This document shows positions 24,024 to 34,952 of a DNA stretch of 64,000 bases, piece after piece (the stretch's first letter is position 1; each line of letters starts with the position of its first letter). Under the pieces are notes generated by a model. The model was not told the origin of the DNA and did no database searches. It was given only the letters and a program-made list of their open reading frames with translations. The position numbers and the translations under genes were made by a program. The DNA is from Armillaria gallica (Eukaryota > Basidiomycota > Agaricomycetes > Agaricales > Physalacriaceae), in NCBI GenBank assembly GCA_037576215.1, contig JBANDB010000005.1:3968001-4032000 (forward strand). Reading direction: 5' to 3'.

Positions 24024-26056
24024 CTATATGGACGCTTTACCCCTTGGCTCATAAGGGAGAAGCATCGCTAAGACTCCCGCAAAAATGATGAGCGCGCCTG
24101 CAATGTACACGGGAACGGCAGTTGCAATGTCTGCATATAAAGCAATGATTGGAGCCTGGCGAGAATACTATGAATACGACAGAAAAATCAATGAAAGAGA
24201 ACGCACAATGACGCCAAAGACGCGAGTGGCCGTGGACACCATCCCATTGCCCGTACCGCGGTGTTTCGCAGGGAAAATCTCGGCCGAAACTGCGTACAGA
24301 ACTCCATACATGATCTAATTCTGACTTCAGCTCCTAATCATATGCTGGGATACAACTGCAGCTCACATTACTGTTAAACACATATCCACAGTTCCATCCG
24401 AGCAGAGCATTGGAACTCCGTGCGGTGGTACTCGCGAAAAGAAAGGCGCCGGTGAGCCCTGTCTTTCGCGAGGGGTCGTTGAATAATGTAAGAAGCACCA
24501 GGAAGCAGACTACTCGCCCGATGATATGGCCAAAGTGCCTCGACGGCCAATGTATGGCAGTTCTACAGCCCACCCGGCAAGGAATGCTCCGGGGATGCCA
24601 ATGACGCTGAGTATGAATTGCTGCAAGATGATCACTATTGGCAGTAAGACGAAACGGGAAACATTCTACGTTTCTATAAGTGATGGAGAGCGACCCATCT
24701 CCATAATCTGCTCCACGGCTCGTCAACCTAGAAACGAATGACTCGTTAATGAAGAACCCGTGGAAGGGAAGATATCGTACAGGTATGGAAGGAAACTGTT
24801 ATAGAGGGTCGAGGCCAGTCCAATGATTCCTGGCAATCGTGATTTATCGTCAAGAGGCTGATATAGACATTACATACCCCAGAGCACGATCAGAAGCGTT
24901 GTCGATATTGCCATCTTCCTCGTGCTAAACAAAGCTTTGACGTGCTCAAGCCCGTAGACAGAAGTACGGCTCAGTACGGGCCTCTTGACGTCCCCTGGCT
25001 TGTGTGCTGCTGCCTGGTTTAGATGTTCTACGCTCAACCCGGTTGAAGTGGAGTTGTACTCCGCAACTTTATGAATGACGGAAACCGCTTCAGCATCTTT
25101 TCCAATGCCTACGAGGAAGCGCGGACTTTCGACGAGGGTGAACAAAAAGAAGCGAAGGCACCAAAGCAACAACGTAATCCCTCCGAGTGTGAACAGAAGG
25201 TAGCGCCACCCCATATTTTGGGAACGTTCACAGACAGAAGCATCCACAGGGCATGAATAATTGGCGATAAGCGGCCATGCAAGCTGTCGACACGAAGTCA
25301 GGTGTCCGGTAAGAATAGCTCCGAGAGAAAGGTACGAAACGCACAAGACTGCAAAGTAACTGACCCAATGACCACCAGACAGACATGACGGTAAGCAGGT
25401 ATTGATGAGTGCCCGGAACGAGATCTGCCAGCGCATGAGGCCCGTCTTCCAGTAAAGAACCCAGCACAGCTTACCTAGGAACACAGCCGAATCTACAGGC
25501 ATGTTACCTGAAGAAGCGGTTGAGAATCTGTAACCCGTCGGTAGGTGCCTTCACTCACCCCCTACGCCTACACCGACGACGGCAAGCAGAGATGCAAGAG
25601 TCACAAAATTAGAAGATCCTCCAGCCGAAAGCCCGAAAACTCCAGCTATGAGCAAAGTCAGATTGAATGACCACCTAACGCACCAGGTTAGCATATTGAC
25701 AGACGAGACGGAATCATGGCAACTCTGACCGGCCAGACGCTATCTCTACATGGGTAGGTCAGTATCTGTGACCATATGGCAATCAGGAAACTTACGCAAA
25801 CCAGCCAAAACCAGCGCAGATGAAGAGATGAATTTGATACTTGCCCATACCTGCCAAAACCGGTCAGACTGCCTCGAATACTAGAACTCTGCTATCTATA
25901 CTAACCAATCTCTTGTATCGCATTGTTAATAACACGAGCTTTGGCCTGATATACGGGGTCTACAGTTCCATCCTCGTACATGTCTTCCAGAGCAATCTTC
26001 GTCGCACTGAGAAGCGGAGACTCTGAGACATCAACGATTTCCGACTGGGTATCCAT
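24024..26056 (-). CDS. SVOP/SV2-like MFS transporter, paralogue A (TM2 exon missing)
   Basis: Twelve-helix major facilitator of the SVOP/SV2-like group; substrate unknown. The N-terminus MDTQSEIVDVSESP and the block YQAKARVINNAIQEIG + MGKYQIHLFICAGFGWF match the two paralogues at 38 and 42 kb. Later exons carry NMGWRYLLFTLGG, LVESPRFLVGIGKDAEAVSV, SRGADYGDGSLSITYRN, AEIFPAKHRGTGNGM and the C-terminus LPYEPRGKASI. One intron uses the GC donor G|GCGAGT. Against paralogue B, the exon for TM2 and the DTWGRK motif (~138 bp) is absent: the DSVWP exon is followed at once by WSFNLTLLIAG. Splicing DSVWP to the next exon breaks frame. Skipping DSVWP as well (GWFA to WSF) restores it. The gene may therefore be non-functional or make a shortened carrier. 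Confidence 0.75.
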
Positions 26057-26534
26057 TCTCGAGTGGGTGGATATCTAATACGGAACTTTGATTCCCCTCT
26101 CTTTATACCAATCGCCGAACCGGAGTTCGGGTGAAGTTCGGACGAAGTTGGAATTGCACGATGAGCAAAGATGTGTGAAAATTACGTTCAAATCAGAAGG
26201 GCGGAAATAAAGCACGATCATGACGTCGACCGACCGGGTAAATATCCCTCCCTCTAACAATCACACTTTTAGGCTTTGTAGATACCAAGGCCAAAATGAA
26301 CCGATATCCCCCGACCATTTAGATAACTTGATCAACGGCAAGTTCGTATCAAGCTGCGCTCCGCTGGGAGAGAAAATCCGCACGACTTCGAGTCCGGGTC
26401 GTCTTGCGTCTTTAAAAACACAGAGACGGACATGGGCATAGACTGAAACGGAATATAGTTCGCATTGAAAACGGCTAAACGGATTTGATGGACTAGCCTT
26501 TCTTCCCGGGCTCAATCAATTGTAAATCTTCTAC
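26057..26534. other. Intergenic upstream of MFS paralogue A
   Basis: About 480 bp, presumably the promoter of the - strand transporter gene. No conserved ORF or RNA gene was seen. Confidence 0.4.
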
Positions 26535-27184
26535 TCATGAGTGATCACCCAGCTCAACTTTTATACGCGCTACTTCATTTGTGGAGGACATCATGTTGAT
26601 CGTAACCGATGAGCGAGGAAGAGACAAGGGGAACACATCGTAATACGACTCGAGTAGCGCAGAACTACGAAGTTGGAGTTTTTGGTATGTGCGGAGATAT
26701 TCGGAAGACATCATGTCCTTGGTGACCAGACCATCCTTCAATAACTTTTGCAGGTAGAAGGTGTTGGGTAAGCTGAGGAGTTTACGCACTGACACAAGCC
26801 AAGGAATTCCGTTGGGTCTAAGGAGGTCTGATCCCGATTCGAATAACAACGGGTCATTTGTAGGAGTGATACGGAACCGAAGCTGACCTGCCGTCGCGGG
26901 TAGATCTGGATGGGTCCAATAATAATAAAATCCAGGAGTTTTATTGGGATAGGCTGTAGCAATTCGAACACCAGCACTAGAGGGCTGAGCGTATTGAAAC
27001 GATATCCCAAGGACAAGTCCCACAGCTTTCCGGAGAGGTTACGGAAGTCAGACTCGGTCAGGGCCTTGGGGTTCAGCGTCTGGATCCGTGGAAGTCGACT
27101 CAGGCCGCGGTTTTGAATAAATAGTGGAGACGCTTGTGTACTACGGTGATGACCAGTGTATCGGTGATGAAGACGAAAAGACAT
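26535..27184 (-). CDS. Hypothetical basidiomycete protein, frame broken once
   Basis: Two overlapping open frames fit one protein if a single base is missing near 27005. The first runs from ATG 27184 (MSFRLHHRYTGHHRST) to GKLWDLSLG. The second continues GISFQYAQPSSAGVRIATAY, then FYYYWTHPDLP, GQLRFRITPTNDPLLFESGS and DLLRPNGIPWLVSVRKLL, ending VARIKVELGDHS. The run RFR-[IV]-TP...SGSDLL-P-G-PW resembles an uncharacterised family I associate with Agaricomycetes. No function is known to me. It could be a pseudogene, an assembly error or two unrelated frames. No splice junction explains the shift. Confidence 0.4.
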
Positions 27185-27862
27185 TGTTTGCTGAACGTGA
27201 GCCTAGGGAGACTGAATTTTACGGTCCTGGAGATTGTTCTCAACCGCTTCAATTGAATGATGGCCACACTTACTCCGAAGTTGGCGAAGGTATAAACGCT
27301 AGGTGCGTTGGTGCGTTTAGAAAGTAGTAGCAACGGTACTTGTACTAGCAGTCGAAAATACACCGATGACCGTGTTCAAAAGGTTCTGATTCTTTTGAAA
27401 GAAAACAGTCTCCCTGCCAGGCTGGATTCGCTCAGTAGACAAAGTTCTATGATTGTTCAAGTTCTCAATTACATTCATGCGATTCAAAACGAATGGTGCA
27501 CTCACTGCGAATAGAAGAGGACTACTGATATAACAATGTCAATTGCAGCGCAACTTCAACGATGCGTATGAAGAAAATTCGTTCACTGGTCACGGTTATA
27601 GGCTAGGTTGTGATCGGCCGGCGGATCCGGCATCATGGACGCACAATCCATTTGGGATAATGCCGGCTTCGGCAGTCACATATTTCAAGTAGCGCTCATA
27701 CCCCAGACTATTACCGAAAAAGGCTACATAATGACGTCCGTTCGGATGACATAATGCGGTGCTGAAAGATTGCCCTGTAATTTACCTTCCCTCAATTACC
27801 GACTTGCTGAAAAGCAGCATCCCTGGGTTTACATTCACTGAAATCAGCAAACTGTTACTTTT
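27185..27862. promoter_or_regulatory. Divergent region between the hypothetical gene and prefoldin 3
   Basis: About 680 bp between divergent starts. It should include the prefoldin promoter. Short ORFs on both strands (27317-27514) lack features. Confidence 0.35.
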
Positions 27863-28735
27863 ATGGCATCAGGGAAGTTGCAAGTCGTCGTGTCAGAGGA
27901 AAGGAACCCACGGGGAATACCCAAAGCACCGTTCATCGTTCGTGCCGAATCTGTTTGCTCTGGACGCTATCTCAACCATTTTTAGGCAGATGTCGAGGAG
28001 TATGTTGGAGGATCAGACGGGGATATCGAGGGCCCACTGAAAGCTTTCCAGGATGCCATGGCGTACGCTTGCTATAATTCCTCTTGAGCGTTGACCATTG
28101 ATGAGACGCGTTACAGGAAGTACCGGTATATGGACGATAACTTGGCACAACGCCGGAAAGGCCTGGAGGAGAAGATTCCTGATTACAAAAAGACATTGGA
28201 TATGGTAGAATATCTTCAGGAGAGACGCGTACGAGATCTTGTTTACCTTTACTTTTCTTGGGCTTATTGGACACAGGAGGGAAAGAGCAAGGCCTCGGAA
28301 GGCGACGATCTAGCTGATGATTTGGACGATGAAGTTGACGATTCGTCTTCAAAACCGATACGAACCACCTTCGAACTCAACGAGACGCTGTATGCCGAAG
28401 CAGAACTGGAGGAGACGGATACAGTCTATCTATGGCTCGGGGTGCGTTGCATTACTATCTGATAGAACTTTATTTTCTGAGTTGTGTTCTAGGCTAATGT
28501 TATGCTGTCATACAAGATACCAGAAGCCATCGCGCTACTAAAATCCAAGCTCGAGGCCGCCGAGACGAGTCTTGAAAATACCATCGAAGACCTGGAATTT
28601 ATTCGAGAGCAGCTGACGATAATGGAAGTGAACACGGCCCGCGTATATAACTGGGATGTGAAGCGACGACGGGAACGAAGAGAAAAGGAAGCGCTGGAAG
28701 GATCTAGTACTACAATTCAAGGCGACAGTGGCTAG
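27863..28735 (+). CDS. pac10: Prefoldin subunit 3 (VBP1/Pac10), alpha-type
   Basis: Subunit of the hexameric prefoldin co-chaperone that passes nascent actin and tubulin to CCT/TRiC in the cytosol. Four exons: MASGKLQVVVSEERNPRGIP + ADVEEYVGGSDGDIEGPL..., then KYRYMDDNLAQRRKGLEEKI and VEYLQERR, then ANVMLSYKIPEAIALLKSKL with the second helix EDLEFIREQLTIMEVNTARV. This is the alpha-prefoldin layout of two coiled-coil helices flanking beta hairpins. About 240 residues, longer than the usual ~190-200 because of an acidic insert (EGDDLADDLDDEVDDSSS) between helix 1 and the hairpin. The start at 27863 is the only ATG joining the ADVEEYV exon. Introns have normal GT-AG ends. Confidence 0.92.
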
Positions 28736-29082
28736 ATGAATTCTGAATGCCATTTCTTTGTTGCTCATTCCCCCTGATTTTCGTCAACAAGCGCCCCCAA
28801 CTGTCTATTGAACCAGACATAAGGAAAACTCCGTCAATTGGAACAAGACGACGAAGGAGTGTAGGTCGAGCCTCTCGGAGCCTAGTTCAAGCTCCAACAA
28901 AAATGTGAAAGCAATGCAATTGACTGTAACGATGCGCAAACTTCGTTTCCAGACGTGTGCACACAGGCAATCTGCTCTGCATGGCTCTTTTAACAAGCCT
29001 ATCAAACCTAAAGTGTACCACTAGGTATATAGCATGCTGGTGGCGTAGCCGTCTAAGTCCTCAACCGGTTGCCTTTGAAATT
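28736..29082. terminator. Convergent 3' regions of prefoldin 3 and the deaminase-like gene
   Basis: A 347-bp gap between genes that end towards each other. No other feature is seen. Confidence 0.3.
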
Positions 29083-30950
29083 TTATGTCGAGTCCTCTGC
29101 CTTCAAGGAAACGACAGTCTCCCTCAAGATTTCTATCAAGTCCATCCGCATATGTTCCAATACCTTCAGGCTGACACCATAGGCCGGAGGAATCCACGGG
29201 AGAACACGTCCATGACAATATTGGGGGTCAGTACTTCCCTTCCACTTCCCGGTCTTGAAATTCCATAGCCGATTGCAGCACCAGCACATCTTGCGGCTTA
29301 ACCCGATGCAATTATCCAGCTGCGAAAGCAGCTATATGAAGCACTGGTTAGGATGAGTATGAAAGATGAACACTGTAAGGTGCACCTGAGCAGCATCGTC
29401 GCCTGAATTATGCTGAGCTTGTAACCGATTTACATGTCCCGGAGTTGTTGTTGCGAGTTGGAGGCAGATGAGCGCAGCCTCTGGGTGGACGGACCCGGCG
29501 ACTTTCTGGGCTCTCAACCACTTTCTCCGGTAATCGTACCACCTCTCTGTGGTATCCACGGCAATGAGCGACCGTAGTACTTTGTCAAGAGAGATATCGC
29601 GCATCTCCAACGTCGAGTCGTCCGTTGTGAGGTAGTGTATCTCCAGCTTGGGTTCCGAAAGCATGTGGCCGTACCAGCTGTGGTTCACATAGAGTACCGA
29701 GGCAGATCCTCGGTAACTGCAGACATAATTCAGATAGTTGATGACGAGGGTATGTAAGCATACGGGAATGGGGTATGACTGGTGTGCTGCGGAGTCGTTA
29801 ACGTCTGTAGTGGAAATGTGAGCTCACAAGGTAAATCAAAATTTTTCAACACCCTACCGATGGATTGTATCTGGGTGTAACAGGACGCCAAGACGGGAGC
29901 CAGCGACGACACGACAAAAATAGGCAAAAACTCGTCCGCGAAAAAAACCTCCCTGATAATAGATATGATAGCTAGGCATTCCATCCCCATGCTGGTTTGC
30001 ACCTCGCAGGATTGGTTGCCGTCCTCGAGTGTCTTCACAGTCTCGCACAACAGCGTACCCATCTCATTGATCCACCTGACCAAATTTGCCTTCGACACGA
30101 TCACTCGACCAGTGTTGCCCACACGGACCCCAGGGATCCTTTTCTCTATGCTCTCAGCTTGGGCTTTGCCAATAAATTTGGTTCTACCTCCCTCTGGAAG
30201 TAGATATTTGTCCATCAGTTTGTCCGCCTTCCATCTTTTGAAAATTCCACGAAAGCCTTTCTGGTGCTGGGGGAATATCGCGTCAGAGGCAACAATTCTT
30301 TGGAGGAATTCGGTTGGGCGGAGCTCGAGGGTGCGTTCGAGGAGGGGTAAGGCGGATTCAAGCTTCGATTCGAGGAGTGGCGATAATAAACGATGGAAAG
30401 AGAGTGGCTCGGAGCGGGATGCTTTCCTGAGGAAAAGTGAGAGGCGAATGAAGGTAGAGGTTCTAGACGACATACGACCGAGACGCCTCGTCTTCCTTGT
30501 CCGCATCCATCGCGGCGCCAAAGAGGGCACTTTCTACGGTGAACATGTCGATTGAGCACTGGCTGCCACCTGAGAAGATGCTCACCACTCGCACTGGACG
30601 TATGTGATCGCGTAGCTGCGAACTCATCGATAACTGTATCCATGTCACATTAGTCTCATAATAGAAACACGCCAAGTACATGATTTCGAGATCGACATCA
30701 CCAATCGAACCCTCTGGTCTGCGGCGAGGGAGCCAGTGACTGCAACTGATCGATCCATAGTACTAGAAACGTCTGCCAGAGCAGTGTAGAACATTCTGCG
30801 CTGGTCTGCCTCCGACATCAGTCTGGGCCGTGGTCTGTAGTCGAGTTCGGGACCAGTGAACCTCCAGTGGTCGAGAGCCGCGAGGAGTGAGGATAGATAA
30901 GTAATATCGCGTCTGGCATAGAAGTAATCGTCGACCTCGTTGTCGGGCAT
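29083..30950 (-). CDS. Fungal deaminase-like protein (CDA fold, OTT_1508-like)
   Basis: Large uncharacterised fungal protein ending in a cytidine-deaminase-like zinc site. I join five exons (about 540 residues) from ATG 30950 (MPDNEVDDYFYARRDITYL). A helical N-terminal region (DHWRFTGPELDYRPRP, EFLQRIVASDAIFPQHQKGF) is followed by the catalytic part. That contains HPEAALICLQLA, matching the HxE motif (zinc ligand His, proton-shuttle Glu). After one intron comes IGLSRKMCWCCNRLW, matching CxxC zinc ligands, then GRVLPWIPPAYGVSLKVLEH. The combination HxE...S[KR]xCWCC...PW-PP-GV is what I recall of the fungal OTT_1508-like deaminase group. The substrate is unknown. The TAA is at 29083. The first intron choice (76 bp) is the least certain join. 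The protein could also be catalytically dead. Confidence 0.62.
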
Positions 30951-33107
30951 GGTGAGTGGTAGACGGAAAGTACGCCGGAGGGACAAGGTAGTAGCTGGAA
31001 AGGGATGTTGAAGCTTGTGCCACTAACGCGACGGTCATGTGCCGACCTGGGACACCGAATTTCTGTTACTATCGATCACCTAGAAGTGCAACCGAAAGTG
31101 TTGACCCGTAGCGTTTACATCAATTCTTCATCACTCCTCTAGAAATTTTGTAGACCTCACCTTTATATACTATATTTTCATTACACGAAGTCTTGGATTT
31201 TTTCGTGGTCGCTGATACTGATGCCGTCTGGGTGGTCAAAATAGCAGGGAAGTGCAACCGTGACAAGATGTGACCCGAAATGCCGATGCTGCCGGTACAC
31301 CGCAGTCGTGACAAAGCAGTGACCGGCTCGTCCCGGCTCAAGCACTAGAGCCGCTGAGCCTGTCACGCTGGATTGCACTTCTAGCTTCGACTGCATGTAC
31401 ACACTTAACTTCGGATCTGCTCCCGCTTATTTTTTCGCCAAAAGACTCTAATAATATGTACAAAGTTCCTTTAAATCTTTCAGAACCGCCCGAAATCTCA
31501 CTCTGTCGATACGAGGCAAGAACACGATGTGCAACTCACTTCTGAGCCGATTTGGCATGATGTAGAAATTCCTGATTATAATCATCCCAATCGAATACCA
31601 TTCTGACTACACAGACTTATAGATTTCATATATAGGTACTCTAAAATAAAATTACAGGAGGAACAGGTAATAATTGCGGCCTGTAGGGGGTTGACATTGA
31701 CGAAAGTTGCACTTCTGACCGGAGTTGCACTTCCCATCGATCGATAGTATTGTCGTTTGTGGTCCGTGCGTACAGAACAAGGAAGGAATATACCTGAACC
31801 AAGCCACATGAGCGTTGAATGAGAAGGTCTGCTGATGGGTGTGGGAAGGAATGAAAGTACCTGGAAAATAAAACCTGAAACAAGACGTGAGACTGCTGAA
31901 TATCATCATGATCACAGACGATCTGATGGAGACCGTATTGAGATAATCCACTGGCTGATTCGGTCAATGTATATCACTCCAAGCTTTGAAGAACAAATTA
32001 GGACACACAATGTACAAACCGCGTAGGTCAGCTTGATAGGGAGTGCAGACCACTGTTAGACGAAGGTAACAATGCCCGATATTTCTGTTCAGACTCAACT
32101 TGCGCCTTTCATAAATAGCCAAAGGCCACGCGAGATAGCTGCGTCTGACAGTCCGTGTATGGGTTCGCAACAAAACAAGCAAGTCTGTAGCGAAAACTGG
32201 GGCAAAACCAAAACCACCTTTCCGCCGCAGGGCGCCAAACTCCACTGATCAACGACGTAAGCTCTAACATACGAGACGTCAGTAACGAAGACAGAGCGAC
32301 AAGAAAGACGAAACGTGAACCTGGACATCACGATGTATGCCCTCATTGTGAGTCTTGAGACAACGGAATCCTGGAACATGTACTGGCCAAGTGTGATATA
32401 CCTTGCCAAAAACAAATATAAGGTCTTGCGAAGACCTTCTGGAGTAGGAGACATCCTGGGCTGCCTTGGCCCACTACAAAATATGGGATGATCATGGGGT
32501 ATGCACTGGCCGAGTTTAAAAATGGTAAGGGGAAATCAATACCTGTCACAGAATCATCCCGGATGATCTGGAAATCATGAATAGAGAAAAAAGACAACCC
32601 GGATGAATGGTCTTCACCTCAAGAGGTGCACAAGAGGCGCCTAACCGTAGTAAACCTCAGAAAACCGACTGCTGTTAGCTGACAAGAAGAAAAACACTGG
32701 AAGAAAGCCGTAGATGCCAAAATCGTTGCCACGAGAACGGCCAACAGGACAACTGGATAGAGGAAATCAGTACAATAATGTCGAGGTTTAGTGGGTGTAA
32801 AAGCCTTGTTCCGGACTCTCCGACCTAGAGGAAGGCACAGGTCGAGTCCCACATTGTCTCAAGAAGGCGCACAGAGAGCATTTCCCCAGTGGAACTCAGA
32901 AGGCGCCACGATCCAATGTGGAATACGGGGGGGAGCAATGCTCGTTGCCGGATTCCGATACGTTCCTCCAAAAAATAAAAAATCCATGGATTCCCAAGGT
33001 AGAGATGTCAAATATCCAAGGGTAGAACATATAGTGCTGGACAGCCATCAACGCAAAGAAGAAAGAGGTCAAAGGTCACTCACTAATAATATACATACGA
33101 ACAAGAG
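30951..33107. other. Gene-poor stretch with relics only
   Basis: About 2.2 kb between the deaminase-like gene and a small membrane-protein gene. Many short overlapping - strand frames (31582-32852) contain hydrophobic runs but cannot be joined into one model. See the separate low-confidence relic entry. Confidence 0.4.
32095..32600 (-). pseudogene. Possible relic of a DUF6533-like multi-pass membrane protein
   Basis: The frame contains GLRKTLYLFLARYITLGQ and RLTMRAYIVMSRF, which resemble two conserved segments of Agaricomycete DUF6533 proteins (the FLxxRY helix and the xLRxYALY motif). The roughly 30 residues expected between them are missing, and upstream frames are blocked by stops. It is probably a decayed copy or chance. 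Confidence is low. Confidence 0.2.
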
Positions 33108-33711
33108 CTATGGTCTGCCTTCACCACCCTGCACTGAACCGCCGCTACTTGATGGTACGGGAGCGGTCTGCGTTGCCGTTGCCGTTGCCGTCGTCTGGCG
33201 AATTTCTGAAGATGTAGACGGCGCGCCCTGCTCAATTCCCTGCCCATTCCCACTAGACGAAGCTGACGCTGGGGTAATCCCAGACTGAACGCCTACTCCT
33301 CCTGTTTCCGTCGCATTGCTGTTGCTGCTGCTGCTGCTACTGCTCTTCCCTACAGTCCCCCCTACCGCTCCCCCTACCACCGCCCCAATGACTACGATGA
33401 CAGCAATTATGATGATGATAACTCCCTTCCGCGTGCGCCAGAACGGTATCCGGCGCAAAGGGGGGCTTGATTCGGCGCTAAGCGGTAAGTGCTCTTTTGA
33501 GGTCGGCGGTCCACTCTGGCTTTCAGGATCTGGATCAGTGTCGTTGTGTACCGGGGGTGTACGGTTAGGTCGTAAAATGTCTGGATTGTAGCCTTCCTGT
33601 AAACAAGACGTTAGAAACGTGTCGCCAACCAAGGAACGGTATGCATACCTGCAGCTGGGCCCTTGTCGCTGCTGGCGCCTCAGCGAGGAGAGCCTCGTCG
33701 TACCCGCTCAT
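33108..33711 (-). CDS. Small single-pass membrane protein, Ser-rich ectodomain
   Basis: Two exons give about 185 residues. Exon 1 (33711-33651) reads MSGYDEALLAEAPAATRAQL; exon 2 continues EGYNPDILRP. A Pro/Ser-rich cytosolic part (~70 residues) is followed by FWRTRKG, then a membrane helix of Ile, Val and Gly residues (VIIIIIAVIVVIGAVVGGAV), then a long Ser/Thr/Asn-rich, probably O-glycosylated tail. The order FWRT-K/R-G-helix-GGAVGG is common among Agaricomycete hypotheticals. Function is unknown. With no signal peptide, a type II topology is likely. The stop is TAG at 33108. Confidence 0.72.
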
Positions 33712-34029
33712 TCGTGATTAATTCAGGCAGGCGCTCCAACCGATTTTGTCGTTGTCGACGCTGAGGATCAAGTTCAGGACAAACAAATTTCATGGATATA
33801 GCTGTCCTAAGCGCCAATTGATCTCAGGGGCCAGTCAGTCCGTTACTTTGATCCGAACTGGTTCGTCTGCATTGCCTTTACTCTCCTTCATGACAGGAAT
33901 TACACGTTTCTTCTTCAAGTTTCACAGACCGTATACTTGCGTATTCGTGCTCGAATCTCAAGTTATCCAGTCAAAATACATTTCTTCGGTCTGTACGTCC
34001 TGTGTTTCATCTTGTGCTAGTGTCTGTCA

Positions 34030-34121
34030 TGATTACAGACGTTCCGAAAAACCTTGTCCAACGCTGCCAAACAAGGCAAGTAAAATCAAAAAATCAAAAA
34101 ATACAAGAAAATCGCAGAAAT
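34030..34121 (+). repeat. Left arm of a ~0.92-kb inverted repeat
   Basis: Begins TGATTACAGACGTTCCG and ends near ATCGCAGAAA. About 95% identical to the reverse complement of 34862-34952, with a ~740-bp spacer. The layout suggests a foldback/MITE-like element, but I found no clear target-site duplication and no transposase frame. Confidence 0.7.
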
Positions 34122-34861
34122 AGTACGCAGACTTCATTTCTGTGCGTCATGGGGTGGGAAGATGCAAATTCAATGATTCATGAGTGCTACAGTGCATGGC
34201 AAAGATGTAAGAGCATCCAGGAGGCGCAAGGTTAGCGAGTGTAGATTTCCAGGCTGCCCGCGCCGAACAACCGGTCACAGCTTCGTTCTTGCCATCACCG
34301 TCGCAGAAGACACAAGCATTACCTAGTATAGCCCAGATATCTTTGAAGAGAAATTCTACGCCCAACCAAGCAAGCCACCATCGTGATTATGCCCCAGTTT
34401 GGACGTCGACAGCTCCCAGCCTCCCGAAATAACAACGTAGTCCGCCGATATCTTTCATACTACAGTTGACGCACCCACGACTGGTTATCCTGGCTATTTT
34501 CATCGGTTTATATGGTCAAGAATGGGCTAGTGGGAGTTCAGGCGCGCTTTAGACCCAGATACTGCGGAGAGGTTGCGGGGGTTGGTGTGCCCATTGCCCA
34601 ACATCGTACGTCTCTGAGGGAAGGTATCATATTCACCTTGTTTTGGGGGCTTATTATTGTTCACAGGAGAAAAAATGTATCCACAGCTTCCTATACCACT
34701 GTAAATGCCCCCGTCGTCGCCTCTCCCTACTGTTAGCACCTACCCGGCTCTCATGATGTCCTACCGACCTCAGACCTTTTGTTTTACATCTACATACCTC
34801 GTGCATCTCCGAGAAAATAGTTGTATCGTACGTTACGCTCATGAATGAAGATATCACACTG

Positions 34862-34952
34862 TTTCTACGATTTTCTTGTATTGTTTGATTTTTTGATTTT
34901 ACCTGCCTTGTTTGGCAGTGTTGGACAAGGTTTTTCGGAACGTCTGTAATCA
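34862..34952 (-). repeat. Right arm of the ~0.92-kb inverted repeat
   Basis: Reverse-complement partner of 34030-34121. On the - strand it also begins TGATTACAGACGTTCCG. Differences are a handful of substitutions. Confidence 0.7.

Noticed and set aside
33316..33350. GCTGTTGCTGCTGCTG run as a microsatellite expansion
   Set aside because: It codes for the Ser run of the small membrane protein on the - strand; ordinary low-complexity coding DNA.
34123..34861. A transposase gene inside the inverted repeat
   Set aside because: The longest frames are about 75 codons and show no DDE or other transposase motif.
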